From NCBI GenBank assembly GCA_002455655.1, contig DKLF01000021.1, positions 1 through 7,123 of the forward strand: 7,123 nt of DNA, written 5' to 3'. Below are positions 5,479 to 7,123 of this stretch, in pieces; the stretch's first letter is position 1, and every line of letters begins with the position of its first letter. The position numbers were made by a program, and so were the translations under genes. Below the pieces are notes generated by a model. That model was not told where the DNA came from. It worked only from the letters and a program-made list of their open reading frames with translations, and made no database searches. This DNA comes from Oscillibacter sp. UBA6647 (GTDB taxonomy: Bacteria > Bacillota > Clostridia > Oscillospirales > Oscillospiraceae).

Positions 5479-6108
5479 ATGCTCAGTCAGATCGCCGCGG
5501 GAATCGCCGCGCAGTTCGGAAGCGACTGCGAGGTGGTGGTGCACGACTTGAGCCGACACCCGGATCACAGCATTGTTGTCATTGAGAACGGACATGTTTC
5601 CGGACGGAAGGTGGGAGACGGCGCGTCCTATGTTGTGCTGGAGCAAATCGTCCAGTCGGACGCCCAGCCCAAGGACCAATACTGTTATCTGACCCGCACG
5701 CCGGACGGGAAGATTCTCAAGTCCTCCACAATTTATATCCGGGGGGCCCACAAAAAGGTGGCGGCGATTCTTGCCATCAACTTCGACGTGTCAAAGCTCT
5801 TGATGGTGGAGGATGCGGTGCATTCTCTCACCAACGTTCCCGGCCCGCAGCCGGCGGAGCCGGAGCGGATTGTCAACATCAACGACCTTTTGGAGGAGCT
5901 GATCAGCCAATCGGTTGCGCTGGTGGGAAAGCCGGTGGCGCTGATGACCAAGGACGACAAGGTGAATGCTATCCGCTTTCTCAACGAAAACGGCGCGTTT
6001 CTCGTCACCAAGTCCGGCGACAAGGTGGCAAAATACTTCGGCATCTCAAAGTATACCTTATATTCTTATATCGATGATTCAAAAACATCAGGAGGTAAAG
6101 AACTATGA
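5479..6108 (+). CDS. YheO/DauR-like PAS-HTH transcriptional regulator
   Basis: A 209-residue cytoplasmic DNA-binding protein. Residues 1-115 form a YheO-like PAS domain (CEVVVHDLS at 17-25, NGHVSGRKVGD at 37-47, then KSSTIYIRG and AAILAINFD), a probable ligand sensor. Residues about 155-198 form the C-terminal HTH of this family, with KVAKYFGISKYTLYSYID (182-199) as the likely recognition unit. The family includes DauR, a repressor of D-arginine catabolism in Pseudomonas, so local control of an amino-acid or ureido pathway fits. It is transcribed away from ygeY and overlaps the next gene by 4 bases (ATGA). The listed ATG start leaves the PAS domain slightly short at the N-terminus and badly spaced for translation. 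A start at the ACG at 5458 would add seven residues (Thr/Met, E, S, G, K, L, E) behind an ideal ribosome site. It probably controls its own and the ygeY promoters; the sensed ligand is unknown. Confidence 0.9.
   Translation: MLSQIAAGIAAQFGSDCEVVVHDLSRHPDHSIVVIENGHVSGRKVGDGASYVVLEQIVQSDAQPKDQYCYLTRTPDGKILKSSTIYIRGAHKKVAAILAINFDVSKLLMVEDAVHSLTNVPGPQPAEPERIVNINDLLEELISQSVALVGKPVALMTKDDKVNAIRFLNENGAFLVTKSGDKVAKYFGISKYTLYSYIDDSKTSGGKEL
6090..6096 (+). promoter_or_regulatory. Ribosome binding site of the PLP enzyme gene
   Basis: AGGAGGT lies inside the 3' end of the regulator gene, 8 bases before the ATG at 6105. Together with the ATGA overlap it suggests translational coupling of the two genes. 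Confidence 0.85.
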
Positions 6109-7123
6109 TTGATTTGACCAAGAATCCCCAGGGACTGGCCCATAACATTGAAAAGGCAAAGGAAAACGGCGTGGTTATCCCCACCGTGGCCCAGATGCAG
6201 CATCCCGAGACGATTCCTGAGAAGATTCAGGCGAAGCTGAAAAACCTGGGTATGTGGGACGTGGACCCCATGAACCTGTTCCGCATCACATGGAAGAACG
6301 AAGCCAAGGAGAGCGGCGGACTGTTCCAGGCCGCTCCCAACTATGTGGAGCTGCCCTCCTCCCTCACCGGCGTGCCCTGCCGCATTGTTGCCATGGCGGG
6401 CAAGTGGTTCCCCACCGGCTGCCACAAGGTGGGCGCTTCCTTCGGCTGCCTTGCCCCCCGCCTTGTCACCGGCCAGTTTGACGCCACCCATCACAAGGCC
6501 GTTTGGCCCTCCACCGGCAACTACTGCCGCGGCGGTGCGTTCAACTCCAAGCTGCTGGCCTGTGAGAGCGTTGCCATCCTCCCCGCCGAGATGAGCAAGG
6601 AGCGGTTTGACTGGCTGAAGACCATCGCCGGTGAAATCATCGCCACCCCCGGCTGCGAGTCCAACGTCAAGGAGATTTTCGACAAGACTTGGGAGCTGAA
6701 GCAGGACCCCCAGTATATGGTCTTCAACCAGTTTGAGGAGATGGGCAACCCCCTGTGGCACTACAACGTCACTGGCAACGCGCTGGCTGACCTGTACGAG
6801 TCCATCAAGCGCCCCGGCGACAACTTCGCGGGTGCGTGCTTCACCTCCGGCTCCGCCGGCACCATGAGCGCGGGCGACCTGCTGAAAGACAAGTATCCCC
6901 GGCTGAAGCTGGGCGTGGGCGAGGCGCTCCAGTGCCCCACCATCCTGAACAACGGCTTCGGCGGTCACCGGATCGAGGGCATCGGCGACAAGCACATCCC
7001 CTGGATTCACAACGTGAAGAACACTGACATGGCCATCGCCATTGACGACGAGGATTCTCAGCGTCTGCTGCGCCTGTTCAACACCGAGGATGGCAGGAAG
7101 TATCTGAAAGAAGAGCTGAAGCT
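6105..7123 (+). CDS. Fold-type-II PLP-dependent enzyme of unknown reaction, partial (3' end cut by window)
   Basis: 339 codons are visible and the frame is still open at the window edge. The protein belongs to the tryptophan synthase beta / cysteine synthase superfamily. PTGCHKVGASFG (103-114) holds the likely Schiff-base lysine K108, in a setting like the GAHK of TrpB. STGNYCRGGAF (136-146) resembles the substrate-carboxylate loop of threonine deaminase and cysteine synthase, and SGSAGT (248-253) is the PLP phosphate-binding loop. Residues 1-80 form an N-terminal region without a recognised motif. It is not YgeX: the KDES and FGLNAFK signatures of diaminopropionate ammonia-lyase are absent. 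The start at 6105 overlaps the regulator stop by 4 bases and has a strong ribosome site. Its place beside a regulator that faces ygeY-ygeW-arcC suggests a lyase or beta-replacement step on the amino acid left after deacylation and decarbamoylation. The reaction itself is not determined. Confidence 0.88.
   Translation, partial: MIDLTKNPQGLAHNIEKAKENGVVIPTVAQMQHPETIPEKIQAKLKNLGMWDVDPMNLFRITWKNEAKESGGLFQAAPNYVELPSSLTGVPCRIVAMAGKWFPTGCHKVGASFGCLAPRLVTGQFDATHHKAVWPSTGNYCRGGAFNSKLLACESVAILPAEMSKERFDWLKTIAGEIIATPGCESNVKEIFDKTWELKQDPQYMVFNQFEEMGNPLWHYNVTGNALADLYESIKRPGDNFAGACFTSGSAGTMSAGDLLKDKYPRLKLGVGEALQCPTILNNGFGGHRIEGIGDKHIPWIHNVKNTDMAIAIDDEDSQRLLRLFNTEDGRKYLKEELK

Noticed and set aside
5263..5751. 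A 162-codon minus-strand frame across the divergent promoters and the regulator's N-terminus
   Set aside because: No domain is recognised, and it covers two good promoters and the antisense of the PAS domain.
6066..7010. A 314-codon minus-strand frame opposite the PLP enzyme
   Set aside because: The plus strand has strong PLP-enzyme motifs and a coupled ribosome site; the minus frame shows only shadow composition.

Overview
The window holds six genes in two divergent blocks. It most likely comes from an anaerobic, fairly GC-rich gut-type Clostridia (Oscillospiraceae/Lachnospiraceae-like). The reasons are strong AGGAGG-type ribosome sites, sigma-A-like promoters with extended -10 elements, a Gram-positive-style lipoprotein with a Ser/Gly linker, and a YgeY/YgeW/carbamate kinase gene set known from anaerobes that break down purines or ureido compounds. 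The taxon is inferred from style, not from a marker gene.

The minus-strand block is read from about 5300 down to 61. In transcription order it carries a YgeY-family M20 metallohydrolase (3850-5229), a YgeW-family carbamoyltransferase (2578-3771), a carbamate kinase (arcC type, 1526-2458) and, after a 220-base gap with its own promoter, a BMP-family ABC transporter substrate-binding lipoprotein (61-1305). The gaps between the three enzyme genes hold strong inverted repeats: one between ygeY and ygeW, two between ygeW and arcC. These could set relative expression or mRNA stability.

The plus-strand block starts at about 5405. A YheO/DauR-like PAS-HTH regulator (5479-6108, possibly starting at an ACG at 5458) overlaps by 4 bases a fold-type-II PLP enzyme of unknown reaction (6105 to the window edge, incomplete).

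A plausible joint role is catabolism of a ureido or purine-derived compound. The lipoprotein would capture the substrate, YgeY would hydrolyse an amide/ureido intermediate, and YgeW would run as a catabolic carbamoyltransferase releasing carbamoyl phosphate. Carbamate kinase would then make ATP from it, and the PLP enzyme would act on the remaining amino acid. In E. coli ygeW and ygeY sit with ygeX (2,3-diaminopropionate ammonia-lyase) and yqeA (carbamate kinase), and related clusters have been linked to anaerobic urate/purine breakdown in gut bacteria. No ygeX is seen here, so the unassigned PLP enzyme is the most intriguing gene.

The 248-base divergent control region (5230-5478) is the most structured non-coding part. 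It has two near mirror-image promoters sharing a TTGAnnTCTGC element, a small palindrome between them, and a hairpin that ends exactly where the regulator's Shine-Dalgarno sequence begins.
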